This document shows, one piece after another, positions 24,391 through 38,543 of a DNA stretch of 64,000 nt. Each line of letters begins with the position of its first letter. Position 1 is the first letter of the stretch. Origin of the DNA: Chrysomallon squamiferum (taxonomy: Eukaryota; Mollusca; Gastropoda; Neomphalida; Peltospiridae); assembly GCA_012295275.1 (NCBI GenBank), contig CM022677.1:7663922-7727921 (forward strand), in the 5' to 3' direction. Below the pieces are notes generated by a model. That model saw only the letters and a program-made list of their open reading frames with translations, did no database searches and had not been told where the DNA came from. A program made the translations under genes and the position numbers.

Positions 24391-27338
24391 GGTTATTCGT
24401 AATGTTTTGGGGGTACTTATCATTATTCTTTTTAAAATAATCGCAAAAACATCATCAAAAAAATCTAGAGAAATTTCACTATGCACAATGACAAGTGACA
24501 GACTTTCACTGGAATTGTCTCATTTATCTATGAGAATGTTTTTTTATTTTTACTATGACAGATGAGGAAAACATTAATGAAATATATATATTTATATATT
24601 CTCTTTATTCTTTGAGTAAAACGTTAATGAAATATATATATATATATATTCTGTTTATTCTTTGTCCGTCTTTGTCACTGTCTCGTTGACTCTAAATTGT
24701 CTCAGTCTAATTCTCTGCCTCATTCACGTGTTTCTATTTCTTTTCATAATTATTTTATTTATTTGTTGTATTTATTATTATTAATTATTATTTATTATTT
24801 TTTTTTTAACTTATTTATTTTAAATTTTTGGGTTTGGATATAGTCAGAAATTAAAGTGAAGAACAGAGCTAGAAGTGAAATCATTGTATTTCAAACTCAA
24901 TGTGCTGCCAAGTTAACTAAATTTTCAGCAGAATCAAAAAAGTCTTAAATTCCACCACAACGTTAGACAAAATTGGACTTTGACATGTAGTTTTTTAATG
25001 AAATAGTTGTTAGAATTAGCAACAATAAATGTAACTTATTTTTCTCTACTATCAGATTTTGTAAAAGAAACATATTGTTACTTCACTTAGTATTTTATCA
25101 AGAGCGAATAAAAATACCAAACTCACATTAGCTATTTCTGAATAAAGAGAATTAATTTGAATTATTTTATTATTTTTTCATTATTATTACTATTATTATT
25201 TTTATTTTTATTACCCTTACTGTTGTTATTACTGTTACTATTATTATAATTATTATTATAAATAATTCTGCCTATTCACTGGGTTCCTTCATTAGGAAAT
25301 AAAACTAAACAACATTCTTAGCTGAAATAGATGAGGTTTTTTTATTGCTTACAAATTAACATTAAAAATGATAACGCCCATTTCCCATCATGATGTTTGC
25401 TTTATAATGAAGTAACTATTCACACCAGCCCACAAAACACATTTGCATATTATTTCAGATTCAGCATGTGCCTTTTCAGTGTCTTTGTGTACGTTTTTAC
25501 TGATGTAGGTTTCCAAAGGGGAGTTTACATATAATTACAATTGAACAGATTATAGGCCATCAAATGAGAAATTTATATCATTTAAAATTTATTTTAAATG
25601 TTTTGACACGATCTATTTTTAATTAATTTTTGTTTTAGACAGGAGCTGACAAAAGGGAAATTTATATATATTTAAATCTATTTATGAATTTTTTATCATA
25701 TTGGCAAACAAATACAAAATTTACATATTTGCACATTGAACATTTTTTAAATTTTTTAAATGTTTTTTTTTAATAGATAATTGGGCCAACTAAAGGGAAA
25801 AATTAAGACTGGTGAATATTAATAATAATAATTTTGATAACAGTAGTAATAGTAGTGGTAGTAATAATAGTAGTGATAATAATAATAATAATAATAACAA
25901 TAATAATAATACATTTTTTGCATTTCACCATTTGATACGAGACATTAACTTGAAAGTCTATTTTCTGTCATTATCCATACAGAAATGACTGAAATAATGT
26001 TCTTAAACAATTAATAACAAAATTCATACATATATATATACACACACATATATATCCAATCCATTGAAAATATTATAATACAGGATGGTATAAATATAAA
26101 ATTACAGTAAGATTGTTTTGTCATGGTAACTATGAGTGAATTACAAATTCAATAGTTTAAAAAAGATACACCTGTTATGAATGATCAATACAGATAGTAA
26201 ACTACTTTTGATTGGATAATATGTCTGAGAAAATCATTTTGATTGGTTTAAAAAACAGTTGGTCACATATATTTTTATAAATAATATATAAATATCAAAT
26301 GTGATATAAAACTGATGTTTTATTTTTATGTGAATATTTTTCTTTGTCTGATGTCATATTATGAAACAGGACTTTTCAATGGTTAAAGCTCAGATCTATT
26401 CTACTATTTGACTGGCCAGAAGTCAATAAATAAATAATTTCAATGGCTAATTATTAAAGCCGTTCCTATCTTCATTGGTCAGCTGACGATCCAATCACCT
26501 CTCAGGATTTCATTTATAATTAAAGTGATTTTTCTGTGCACAGTTTTCACTGTTTGATTCAAGTGCTGAGTTTAAAATGTAAATCCACTAAAACATTAAC
26601 AAATATGTACAAAAATCTGATAAGATGAACAATTCATTTGTTTTTTTTTTGTTCTTTTCTTTCTTTTTTCTTTTCTGTAATACTATATGCTGTTTTGATG
26701 CTTCATATGAAATTGGTGATTCTATAACAGTGATTTTACTTAGTTCCAAAATATGAAAATAAAAATGGCAGTAAATGAAAACACATTATTTGCTCATAAA
26801 TGTTGTTGTTGCAAACATAAAAAAATTAAGAATGCATAAAAGTAAATAAATGAATAAAAAAGAACAAACCAGACAGACAATGAAACTAGTCTATACAAGT
26901 GTCCTGCTCTGTTGACAGTATGTGTCAACTGAGGTGTAGCAATTATACAAAAATATATTTGCTGGTGCAGAACTTGAAAGTTTTTTATTTTGTGTGATCT
27001 GAACAGTTGGATTTGTAATGAAAAAATTTAATATTTCTTCCTTCTTAATGTCATTTAACTTTTCTCAACACCTGAGCAGAATTCTAAATATTGTGTGTAG
27101 CTGGTCATTGATTAGGAACTAGATTTAAAGACAGACTGGAAAATAAACAAAAATATCATAAAATGAAACATATCTTTTTTTACCAATTTTAAACAAATGG
27201 TAGTTCTAAATACTTGTTGTATTCAAATTCAGCTAAAAGTTTCGGGAAAAGAAAACAGAATCATGTGGGTTGTTGTTAACAGGTTTTTAGTAATATTTAT
27301 ATTATGTGTATAATCAACATTCTTTTGCTGTTTTTAAC

Positions 27339-27559
27339 CTGTCAGGCCATCTGACCTTTGACCATGGTCAGTGACTGGCCGATGCAATGTTTTAACGCAA
27401 TAAGTGAACTGAAATATGGTCACATTGTGTGCTTTATCTTCTCTGTGACTTCTGATGTTCCATGCAAGGTGTGTCAGCCAAAGGGACGCAACTTGAGGTT
27501 TGTCTGCTTCAGCTTTTGGTTTCAGTTTTGGTTCACTGTTATTTGAGTTTTGGCTGCAG
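27339..27559 (-). other. Possible exon, copy-2 counterpart
   Basis: Counterpart of 1945-2159 within the second duplication copy. The minus-strand frame is open here too, with the same AG and GT edges. Six extra bases give two additional residues (EPKLKPKAEADKPQ against EPKRKTEADKPQ), and a local pair of offsetting indels changes a few residues before the frame is regained. Product unknown. Confidence 0.3.
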
Positions 27560-27952
27560 CTTGTAATAAACAACTTTTTCAGTCTTCACAGTTTATGTTA
27601 ACAGTGAGGGAACAAAAACAATAATAAAGAACAAAACAAATTCAAACACACTTTTGATATTTTTGTTTACATATATCTGCCAGTTCACAGCAACAAGGTA
27701 AGGCTATCAGTATCACAGCCAATATTCAAGTGTAAAAAGCAAATACAAGAAATCTGAAACAAAAATTACAAAAAGAAACGAAAAAAATTATGTCTAGTGT
27801 TACTGGTTTATAGATAACACATGAATTACATCTGACAAACAACTAAACAAAAAATTAATAAAAAATATGGTTTGTTAAATGATTATAAAAATATGTAACA
27901 CACATTTCAAAATCATTGGTGATAAATAATAATGAAATAATGAAATATATGT

Positions 27953-28022
27953 ACAATCTGTGTCATGTGACAGCATCACCAGGCAGATTAATACTGTGAT
28001 ACTGTCACATGACACAGATTGT
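27953..28022. repeat. Copy-2 version of the 21-base-arm hairpin
   Basis: Same inverted repeat as 2521-2590, in the second duplication copy. Both 21-base arms (27953-27973 and 28002-28022) are unchanged, and the only difference seen is in the loop side (tagtgtg there, tactgtg here). Flanking DNA has accumulated indels, including an extra stretch just upstream. Confidence 0.85.
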
Positions 28023-28464
28023 ATAAGTTGTATTGTTTATTATTACTTTACCTGGAGATGGTGGCTCCCCCTGTCTGCCCATTTTGTGTAAGTACAATGC
28101 AGGAAACTAACAGAAAAACAAAAACAAAATAATTAATTTAAAAACATTGTATTATATTATTTGGATTTACAAAAATTATTTTGTGACATAATAAATAAAT
28201 AAATAAATAAATTTATATTAAAAAAGTAATTTAAAAAAAAAAGAAGAAAACAGAAAAATCTAAATATGAATTATAGAACAATGAGAACAAAATATGTAGA
28301 TGAGAACTGATACTTTTCAAATTTAATTAGTACTACTACTACTACTACTACTACTAATAATAATAATAATAATAATTTAAGAAAGAAAATCAAAATCAAA
28401 ATAGAATATTACATGTATACAAACAAATTAGATATTGACCAGTTTTTACATTATAAATTACTAT

Positions 28465-28556
28465 TCTCCATGGCTCCAGCTTAGTTCTCCCAGGTTTATA
28501 TGCTTACAGTATTGGTGTAATCCTAACTCTAATACTAACCCTAATCCTAATAATGC
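28465..28556 (-). repeat. Dispersed element with TTAGGG-like units, copy 2
   Basis: Duplication counterpart of 2935-3020, with minor substitutions in the degenerate CTAACC units. Confidence 0.55.
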
Positions 28557-29626
28557 TTTATAGCATCTTTAATTTATTGTAAAACTAACCACTTATTAAG
28601 TTTAGTAACAAATTTTCCATGAAAATTAATTAAATGCTCTAGATAGTGTTTTGATTGTACATGCATGTAATAATACATATGAATAAAGCTTATACACATA
28701 AATTTAAGAAAAACAGATTTCAATATTTCTGGTCCATTAAATTTAGCAATGGCTTAATTTAGATTAATAATAATAATGAGCAGGGCTTTAAAAATAAGAA
28801 AATTAATAAACAAGCGAGAAAGCTAATTTAACCTGCAAATAAAGATTTAAAATAAAATTTTACAGAAAAGATAATTTATGATATAACAAAATGGTGATTT
28901 CTAACTACATTATTAACATCATTATTTTGATGCATGTTTCAATATGGTATACATTCTGAAAATACTGCTTACATTCATTAAAAAATAAATGTGTTTCTAT
29001 AACACTTAAAAACTGAAATATTTTAGAATTATATTTTATATTATAATTATTAAAAACAATAAATTACTAATCTGACATATTAAAAGAATTACTTTAATTC
29101 ATGGATTTCAAAAAAGCTTTATTTTTATTTTTATTATATTATTATTATTTGTTTTGTTTTTTGAAGTTCTACAGTCACTATTTTTGATATGTGATGAAAA
29201 TTCTGTAAATAAGCAAAGTGAAAATTAAGTGAAAAGCAAAAAGGTTTTTAGATAATAATAATAATAAAGATAATAATGCAAAAAAAAAAAAACACCCAAA
29301 AAAACCAAGAACTGGTTCAGTTTAAAAAAGTAAAGTTAATACAAATGACAGGATGATGAAAACAAATGTGGATGACTAAATGATAAATATGCTTTAAACT
29401 AATGGATGATAAAATTAGTTAATTTTACTTATAAAAATTGAACTTAATGAATATGTGTGATTTATATATTCCATGTTGACTGGTACCAGCATTTCCTAAT
29501 AATAAAGAATAACAATATTTTAACAGGCTTGTATATAAAGGATGACTTACCCAATATTTTATTTTATTTTTTTATATTAATTTATCTATATATCACAAAA
29601 TATCAGAAATGTAAACCAAAACCTCA

Positions 29627-29669
29627 CGGACTGAGTAAATTAGTGTATAATGCTGGCATACTCAGTCTG
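29627..29669. repeat. Short hairpin, copy-2 version
   Basis: Arms cggactgagta and tactcagtctg. The mismatch present in copy 1 is paired here and another has appeared near the base. Confidence 0.5.
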
Positions 29670-30577
29670 TTAAAGCCTTTTGTATGGAGGAATGATGTTA
29701 ACGATGGAAACACAAATATAGAGATGAAAGAATAACAAATAAATAAATAAAATAATAATAAAAATATAAGAAGAATTTAAAAAATCATAAGATAAAGAAT
29801 ATATAACGATTGTTGACACCAGAAACAAGAATAAAACAATGCTAATGGAAATAATGAAGTATTCTAAGTTATCATGCATTCTAACCACTGAGCCAGTTTA
29901 AGTTTAACACAGTTGATTAAGTGAATACTCTCGGAGTAGAGTCTCAACTCAGTTTTGTGAAAGCTAATGAGTACTTGGTGTTTCGTGACATTTGACTTCC
30001 ATTACCATAGCGAGATGCTGAATTAACATTAATAAAACTAATAATAAACCCTGCAATATAAGCTGATGAAATAAATCTTCATAAAATTTAACTGAGGAGC
30101 ACTCATTTAAAATTAACTTTCTTTATTGGCAGCTTCTGAAATCCTGATATTATATAAGGATCTTCAAAAAACATGAAAGCATCCATTTTAAATAATACAA
30201 ATATATTTACATAGGAAAAAGCATTCATCAGTCTGTACACTAAAACTGAATATTACAAATATCAATTTTTCCAGTACAATAACAAATTTCATAAATTCAT
30301 ATAATAAAAGATATAATACATTTCTGGCTTGCAATATACATTTTTTTAAAGTAAAATCCTGAACCATAACTAAACATTCTCACGAAACTTATTTTCTGTT
30401 TCCTGACCATTCAGAAGATGTTAGTTTTATCAAGTGGAAAAAGTAGATGGTACGGTGCTGTTCACAGAATGTTTTGATGAGGTGTAGATTACATAAAGAA
30501 TTAGCTATTCCTAACCCATCTTTCAATCATATCTGAAAAATATATAAATAACAATGAGGCAATAAACATTCAATAAC

Positions 30578-30580
<3 letters not shown>

Positions 30581-30652
<72 letters not shown>
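30581..30652. repeat. (AG)n microsatellite
   Basis: Uninterrupted tract of about 36 units inside the copy-2-specific insertion. Confidence 0.95.
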
Positions 30653-30654
<2 letters not shown>

Positions 30655-30869
30655 CTAACAAAAAGCCTGACCTAATAATAAAATAAGAATTTGTCTATTA
30701 TGAAACATAAAATTTAAAAACAACAAATCTGTCACTATTAACATTCATAAATTTAATGCTAAATTTTAAAGTTACCGTCTGATATATTATTTTATTTACA
30801 AAAATTGTGCTAAACAAACCCATGAAATTTGAGAGACTGCAGACAATAGAAACTACAGACAACAGCTAC

Positions 30870-31158
30870 AGATCATCCATCTCCAGTGTATTTTAGTGTG
30901 TCTGTGCTCACAGGAACAGTGACACTGTGTGAAGGCTGACAGTTCCATCTGGTAACAGGAAAGCTTGTCCCTTTAATAAATAATGTTACCAAGTGTGAGG
31001 GAAGAATTTTCCACCTGTAAAAGTCATGTGTTCTGACTTGATTCTGTCTGCCAAGTCAACAAAATGCCTCAGTGTTACGGGTTCTTGTTTTACAGAATGA
31101 TCTGGCGACACACATCTAGCGGCAAACTTCATAAAACGTTGCCAAATTAAACAAGTCC
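30870..31158 (-). pseudogene. Protein-coding-like segment, unknown family
   Basis: On the minus strand from 31158 the frame reads WQRFMKFAARCVSPDHSVKQ and then EPVTLRHFVDLADRIKSEHM, ending at a possible donor (tttacag then gtggaa, 31015/31014). After a 44-base AT-rich spacer and an AG at 30971, frames open again through 30912-30970. The regular mix of charged and hydrophobic residues stands out strongly from the AT-rich background. The upstream side is A-rich rather than pyrimidine-rich, so there is no good acceptor. The segment lies only in copy 2 of the large duplication. I do not recognise the protein; a gene fragment or an old element-encoded protein are both possible. Confidence 0.4.
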
Positions 31159-31612
31159 CTTTTTTTCTTACAAAAGCCTTCTATTCAGCTATATTAGTCT
31201 TTACTAGTGAATGTTCAATGTTATGTGAATACTGTTTTTAAAAGTGCTTGTGTTTGTCCTGTTCTAGTGATACAGTATTTATAATATATAGCATACATAG
31301 ATCCCATACTGACCACTAGAGCAAGCCAACTTGGGTAGTACCTGCCCGAGACAGATACACATTTACAATTAGGGGAATCCCTAAAGCATTATAATGATAT
31401 TAATAATAATAATAATAAAAATAAAAATTAACAAAACAGCAAATAACTGATTATTATTACACTGTTTTATTGTGAATTAAGAATTGTTTCAAAACTTATT
31501 GTACTCTCTAAGACACAAAATAAAATAAAATTACAACTCAGAAAGCATGAGAATGGTTATATGACAGGACAAAAATTTCAAACACACACACACATAAACT
31601 AATAAAACATAC

Positions 31613-31699
31613 TCTGCCACTGTTGAGAGGTTCCTGAAAACATTCTAACACAGGCCTGACATTACCTGACAGCAGACTGTTGATAAGATGTTGTGTCAT
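31613..31699 (-). CDS. Candidate 87-base exon, unknown product
   Basis: Acceptor taattttccag precedes 31699 and the donor after 31613 is gtatgttt. The 29 codons between start with ATG, are open in phase 0, and contain LLSGNVRPVLECFQEPLNSG. A diverged relative with an equivalent donor lies at 58400-58503, where the frame is broken. Flanking intron text is also shared between the two places (31425-31720 with 57945-58460). The exon therefore belongs to a family present at least twice here. It is missing from duplication copy 1. Function unknown. Confidence 0.5.
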
Positions 31700-33554
31700 C
31701 TGGAAAATTACAATAATTAAATTAAATAACAATAAAATAATAAGATTTTTTTAACATATTTTAATCATGACGATGATAAAAGTTAATATCAATAATATTA
31801 ATAACCTTAACAACAACAATAGTAGTACTATTAAAATATTAATAGTAAAAATAGGAATAATACCATAACAATAACAGTAATAATAATTTAATATATATAT
31901 TTTCATCTATTACTGATTATAATAAGCATAATATTTGTTAATGAGAAAAAGAAGGAATGAATGATTATTCAACAACATGTATATAGCATCACATTTTTGC
32001 TTTTGCATTTAACACGTTTTATCAAGGAATATGGTAACTATACTGTAGAAAAAAATGTCACGACGGGAAACACAAATTTCTTCATAGATAATTTTCAGAG
32101 CATTTATTTTTTCTATTTTTGATGAATAATTATAAGTTTTATATAAAGTCTGAAACTTGAGGTAATTCAAACAAAATGACGATGCACATAATAACTTTAA
32201 TAATTAGAATATATATCTTGTAATATTTGAAATTTTTAAAATAATTCACTCACATCTCATTTTTCATATAAATGTTCTTTAAAAGTATTTTCTCCAAATG
32301 TTTTCTGCAAAATCCAAGCCGGCGATGAATTTAATTTGGCCTGGCAAACATCAAAAATAAATAAATGTTAATAATGATATAAAGAAGAAAATATAAAAAA
32401 GTAATAATGATTTTAAAACTAATAATAAAAATTAAAAGTCGTAATAGTAATTATAATAATAAAAAGAAGACGAAGAAAAAGAAAAAAACCATTCCGTGGT
32501 AAGAATTTCAGCCAGGACGTGACGTTCTCTCTCTTTTAAAAATTCGAATCGGAGTCGCGCTACAATTCGCTCAAAATAAAACATCAGAATCCATTTGAAT
32601 TCGCATCATATATTTCCAAAATTCTATTAAACTGAATAATCAACGAGTAAAACGTTAATTAAAAACAATAATGCGTAGCATGTATAGGAATCATGGTAGT
32701 TTATCGAGACTAGTCTAGCCTGGGGCCTAGCGGTGGTTGACCCATTTCTATGAACTAAATTACCAAGAAACAGAACCGAAAGGAACATGCTTGTTTTACC
32801 GCATCTAAATTTTCGGAAGGCGAACTTCCTCGATCCCCATATGCAGAGACTGTGTCCTAACCTACAAATATATAATATATCCTACATATGCCTCTGTATA
32901 CCACTACACAAATACAAAAAATAGCAAAACATTTAATTCACATGGCTGAAATAAGATTTATCCTTTTTTTTTCTTTCTTTTTTTTTTCCTCCGTGAGCTG
33001 ATCTTCCGCTATCTTTAATAATCATGATGTCGATCGAGGTATCACATAGTTGTGGCTAAACACCTTTCAAACAATCAGCGGCTGAGAACTGTCACAGGAT
33101 CAATATACGTACACTTCCCCTACAGAGTAATATTACAATGTGGGATGTGGAACACGGATGAGAGAATGAAAGGAATAAACGAGTAAAAATGCAAAAGAAA
33201 ATGTAAAACAAAGCTACAACTATTATAGAAATTATGAACTATGACAGAATTAAAACAAAACAAATATAATTAGAATGAAAAAAACGAAACAATAAAAAAA
33301 CAAGAGACAGAATTAAAAATGATAATAAATAAAATAAAATAAAAAAATCATATAATCGAACGCTTGGAAAATAAGATATGAGATATTTAGACATTGTGGC
33401 CATGCATTTGAAGGCCACTGTAAGTTCAAGCTGAAAGCACAGTTAGAAATGGTGTTAGCATCTGAATTAAGTTCAGTCCCTTCGTTAGGGTTACGTTTAA
33501 GGTAGGTTATGGTTAGGATGAGGGTTATTTAAATTTATCAATGTTACGATAATG

Positions 33555-33980
33555 TGCAAAATAATTTTACGGTCATTAACAGCAGCGTTAACGTAAGAAT
33601 CAAAGTTGTGGACTTGGATAGGATTACATTTAGAAGATAAGCTAGGATGGGTTAGGATTAGGATCAATGTTAGGGTTAGGGTAAGAGTTAGGATTAGGGT
33701 TAGTATTAGAGTTAGGATTAGGGTTAGGATTAGAGTTAGGATTACACCAATACCGTAAGCACATAAACCTGGGAGAACTAAGCTGGAGCCATGGAGACGT
33801 TGCCATCCATGAAGTTGGCAGTCGCAGTGGCCAGGCACCTGAGTCCCAGTTCTGTACTAAAGGCGATGATCCTGCTAACAGCCTCTGGTCCAGTGTCGTA
33901 GAGTAGGAATTGCTCTGGATAAGGGACCACGGTCTTCTGCCGCTCATCTGGTAGGTATGAACTCAGAGAGGTGCTGTGCT
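33555..33980 (+). mobile_element. SINE-like element with TTAGGG-like tract
   Basis: A more GC-rich stretch than its surroundings, present in copy 2 and mostly absent from copy 1, where the text jumps from a position equivalent to about 33555 to gtcgtagagtaggaat near 5900. It contains about 100 bases of degenerate GGTTAG, GATTAG and GTTAGG units (33640-33740). These are followed by ggagaactaagctggagcca, which also occurs reversed at 2935 and 28465. No open reading frame of note. The mobile nature is inferred from the copy number of three and the presence/absence difference. Confidence 0.45.
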
Positions 33981-35136
33981 ACTGGAGCAGTCTTGTGGTT
34001 GTTGCGTAAACTGATTTTCCCGCCCATCCAATTAAATCGCATTCATTAACACATCACTGCATTTCAGAAATTTAAAATATAAATAAAATCGTTTACAGTA
34101 TATGCACCCGTATACATACCAAGACTGACTTTCTTGGAGAACTTCCACCAAATCTTGTTCTTCCTAGTAGCTAACTTGGTATAGATGTGGCCATGATAAC
34201 AAATTTTTGATCCACCTTACTGACTCCATAGTAATTTTATTGATATGTTTGTGGAATATATTCTAATGATGGCGCTAATGAGTCTCAGGAATGGTGCTCC
34301 CTCACAGCTTTTATATTCATATCATGAGTAATTAAGTTGAAAGCCATCTGGGAAGCCATATACAGGGACAGATCTGAGGACATAAAGAGAAGGGATTACT
34401 CTTCGAATGGGTCAATTAGAGAATAGCTTCTTAAATGGTTTCTTCAAGAAAATGATAATTGAGACATTTTAAGAACCCACTGGATAGGTCAATGACAATT
34501 AAAACTCAACTGGGTAACTTAATTGGGAAACTGACATGTTAGAGAGATGTAGAGATATAGATTGCCATAGTGTTTATGGTGAAACATATGGATTATCAAT
34601 TGGGGAATGATAATTAATGGGTGAAAGAGCTGCATATTTATGATGAGTATTTAAGAAGCATTAAAAATATTGTTTGGCAAATCAAATAATTTGAAATACC
34701 TTTAACCTATTTAAAATAGGAATTTTAGTAAAAATGTGGTGTTTCTTTCTTTCCTGTTGCTTTCTTTCCTACAACCATATTTTTAATAGAATATTTGTTC
34801 TCAACTGTTTTAAATCCTGACATCTGCAAAATCAAACCCATTGCATCTTATCTAAAAACAATAAATGGAAAACCATGCTGAAATTGTTATAATTCATATA
34901 ATTTAAAACAAACAAAGAAAAAAAAAAAAAAAAAAAAGAGAATAGTCTTTCTGTGTTTTTATTTTTATTATGTGTATATTGATCAAAATCTGTTTTTGTT
35001 GTCTGTCAACCAGCAGAAGATAATCTGACATGATCATTATAAATATATATACACACAACTACATAAATACACATCTTGTCTGAGTTTATGAAAACAAACA
35101 TTAAAAGCAATAGCATGAACACCAGTCATCTGTACA

Positions 35137-35219
<83 letters not shown>

Positions 35220-35853
35220 TCAGTCTTTTTTGTCTATTTACAAATACGTTAAACAGAGTTACTTCCCTTAGACCATTAACGCATATGCAATGTCAAGCTA
35301 AATTCGGTTTACTACATTTAGATGAAATCGGCTAATTCTATAAATGTTTTAGTAAAATATTCTAATATTAAATTCAACAGTTGATAAAGAGCCAGTTTTC
35401 ATTATTTGTTGCTTTATTTGATTTATTATTATTACTTAATTAATTATTGAAAAATTCGCTTAAAACATTAATTTTTTTTTTTTTTTTTTTTTTTGTCTCT
35501 TCAGTAAAAACAATGAATTTGTATACAACATTTACACTATAAATCTCGAGCAGTCACGATCACTCTGGGTTTCTTCGTGTGATATCTGCTTTGGTTTTGT
35601 ATAATATAAATAAATGAATAGTTCTTATTTAAAATTGTCATTTTTTATTCAAATAGTAAACGTGTCACGCGAGTCTCGATTACGTCATTAGTTTTACAAA
35701 CTGTAAAACAAGTTTCTAAGGCGGAGACAATTTTGAATCCTTTTTTAAGAATAAAATAAACTATACAGGAAAAGGTGAAGATGTTGAAGTGAATATAAAC
35801 TACTCTGCTGGATAAGCTTAATGTTTTTGTTTTCTTTTTCTTTTATTATTATA

Positions 35854-35901
<48 letters not shown>

Positions 35902-36762
35902 GAAAACGTGAGAAGAATGGTCAAAACTGAGTTAACTTTACTTGAACAAGAACACTTTGTTTTCGTTACTGCAAAACAAAGGACATTTGAGTGGAAGTTT
36001 GCAGGGACAAGCGCAGTATTCTAGTGAGGTAAAACACAAATAATTAACTTAGTTAACAAAATAAATAAATAAATAGATAAAGTTATTAATATTAATGTTA
36101 ATCTCGAAGATCCTCCAGTATTTTGAGTATACACTGAACCTCTCTCAGTGACATACGATAACATCGCTGCTTTATTATCGATTTTTTCGACACACAGTCT
36201 TTTTTGTATATTTACCAACGTGTTAAATAGAGTTATTTCCCTTAGACCGGGAACTTCTGAAATATATTATTCCTTGCATATGTGAGGTGACGGTAAATTA
36301 GAGTTGCTGTTTTTAGATGAAAAGAACTAATTCTGTATAATGTTTTGTAGCAGGCAGAACCAGCTTATTAATATTCCCTGCGTTTTCTTTGTCTTTTAAA
36401 TACCAGTTTCCTATTTTTTATTTTTTTATTTAATGTGTTATTATTATTTATTGAATTATTGTAAAACGCCTATTTCATTTAATGTTTTTCATTCAATTTT
36501 ATTTATTTATTTTGGTTAAAAAAGTAAGAAAGACGCAGATCACTGCTTGGTAATATGAATAACCATCCTTATCAGTTAAATCATAGAAGGTTCAGAAAAG
36601 AGACGTAAAATACTTGAATTTGGAAGTTTAAAAACTTCCGAGAGCTCACGGAAACTTCCGATCGAAATGCAATATGGCAACATCGAAGTCCGATCAGTGT
36701 TTACATACTTTTAAACATGTGGTCTTTTATAATGCAATCAATTCTATTTGGATTTAGTATGA

Positions 36763-38240
<1,478 letters not shown>

Positions 38241-38508
38241 TATAGATATATTCCATTGCTGAAAAGAAAAAAATGCAGATAGTTCAGAGTTAATTTTCAC
38301 ATTCATTATACATATTTAAAAAAAACAAAATATTTTTTAGGTTCACTCAACAGACTTACACTCTGTTTTTGGGGGGGTTTTTTTGAAAAAGAAATAATAA
38401 TAATAGTAATAATAATTGTCCTAATTAGTGAAAATTTAGAATAAACTTATATAATATTAAGTAAGAAAAAAAGAAAAAAAAGAAAGAAAAAAATATTAAT
38501 TATTATTA

Positions 38509-38543
<35 letters not shown>

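Larger units (their letters stand above)
25268..36754 (+). repeat. Segmental duplication, copy 2
   Basis: Direct copy of 1-9461, longer because of internal insertions at about 25636-25772, 28197-28340, 28880-29560, 30308-31785, 32285-32690 and 33320-33890. It begins directly after an (ATT)-rich tract. It ends near 36754, only a few bases before the arm of a separate inverted repeat starting at 36763. The 1.5-kb insertion carries exon-like minus-strand sequence that copy 1 lacks. It could be a deletion in copy 1 rather than an insertion here. Confidence 0.93.

Noticed and set aside
33640-33740. True telomere or subtelomere
   Set aside because: The hexamers are short and degenerate and sit between unique, repeat-rich sequences on both sides.
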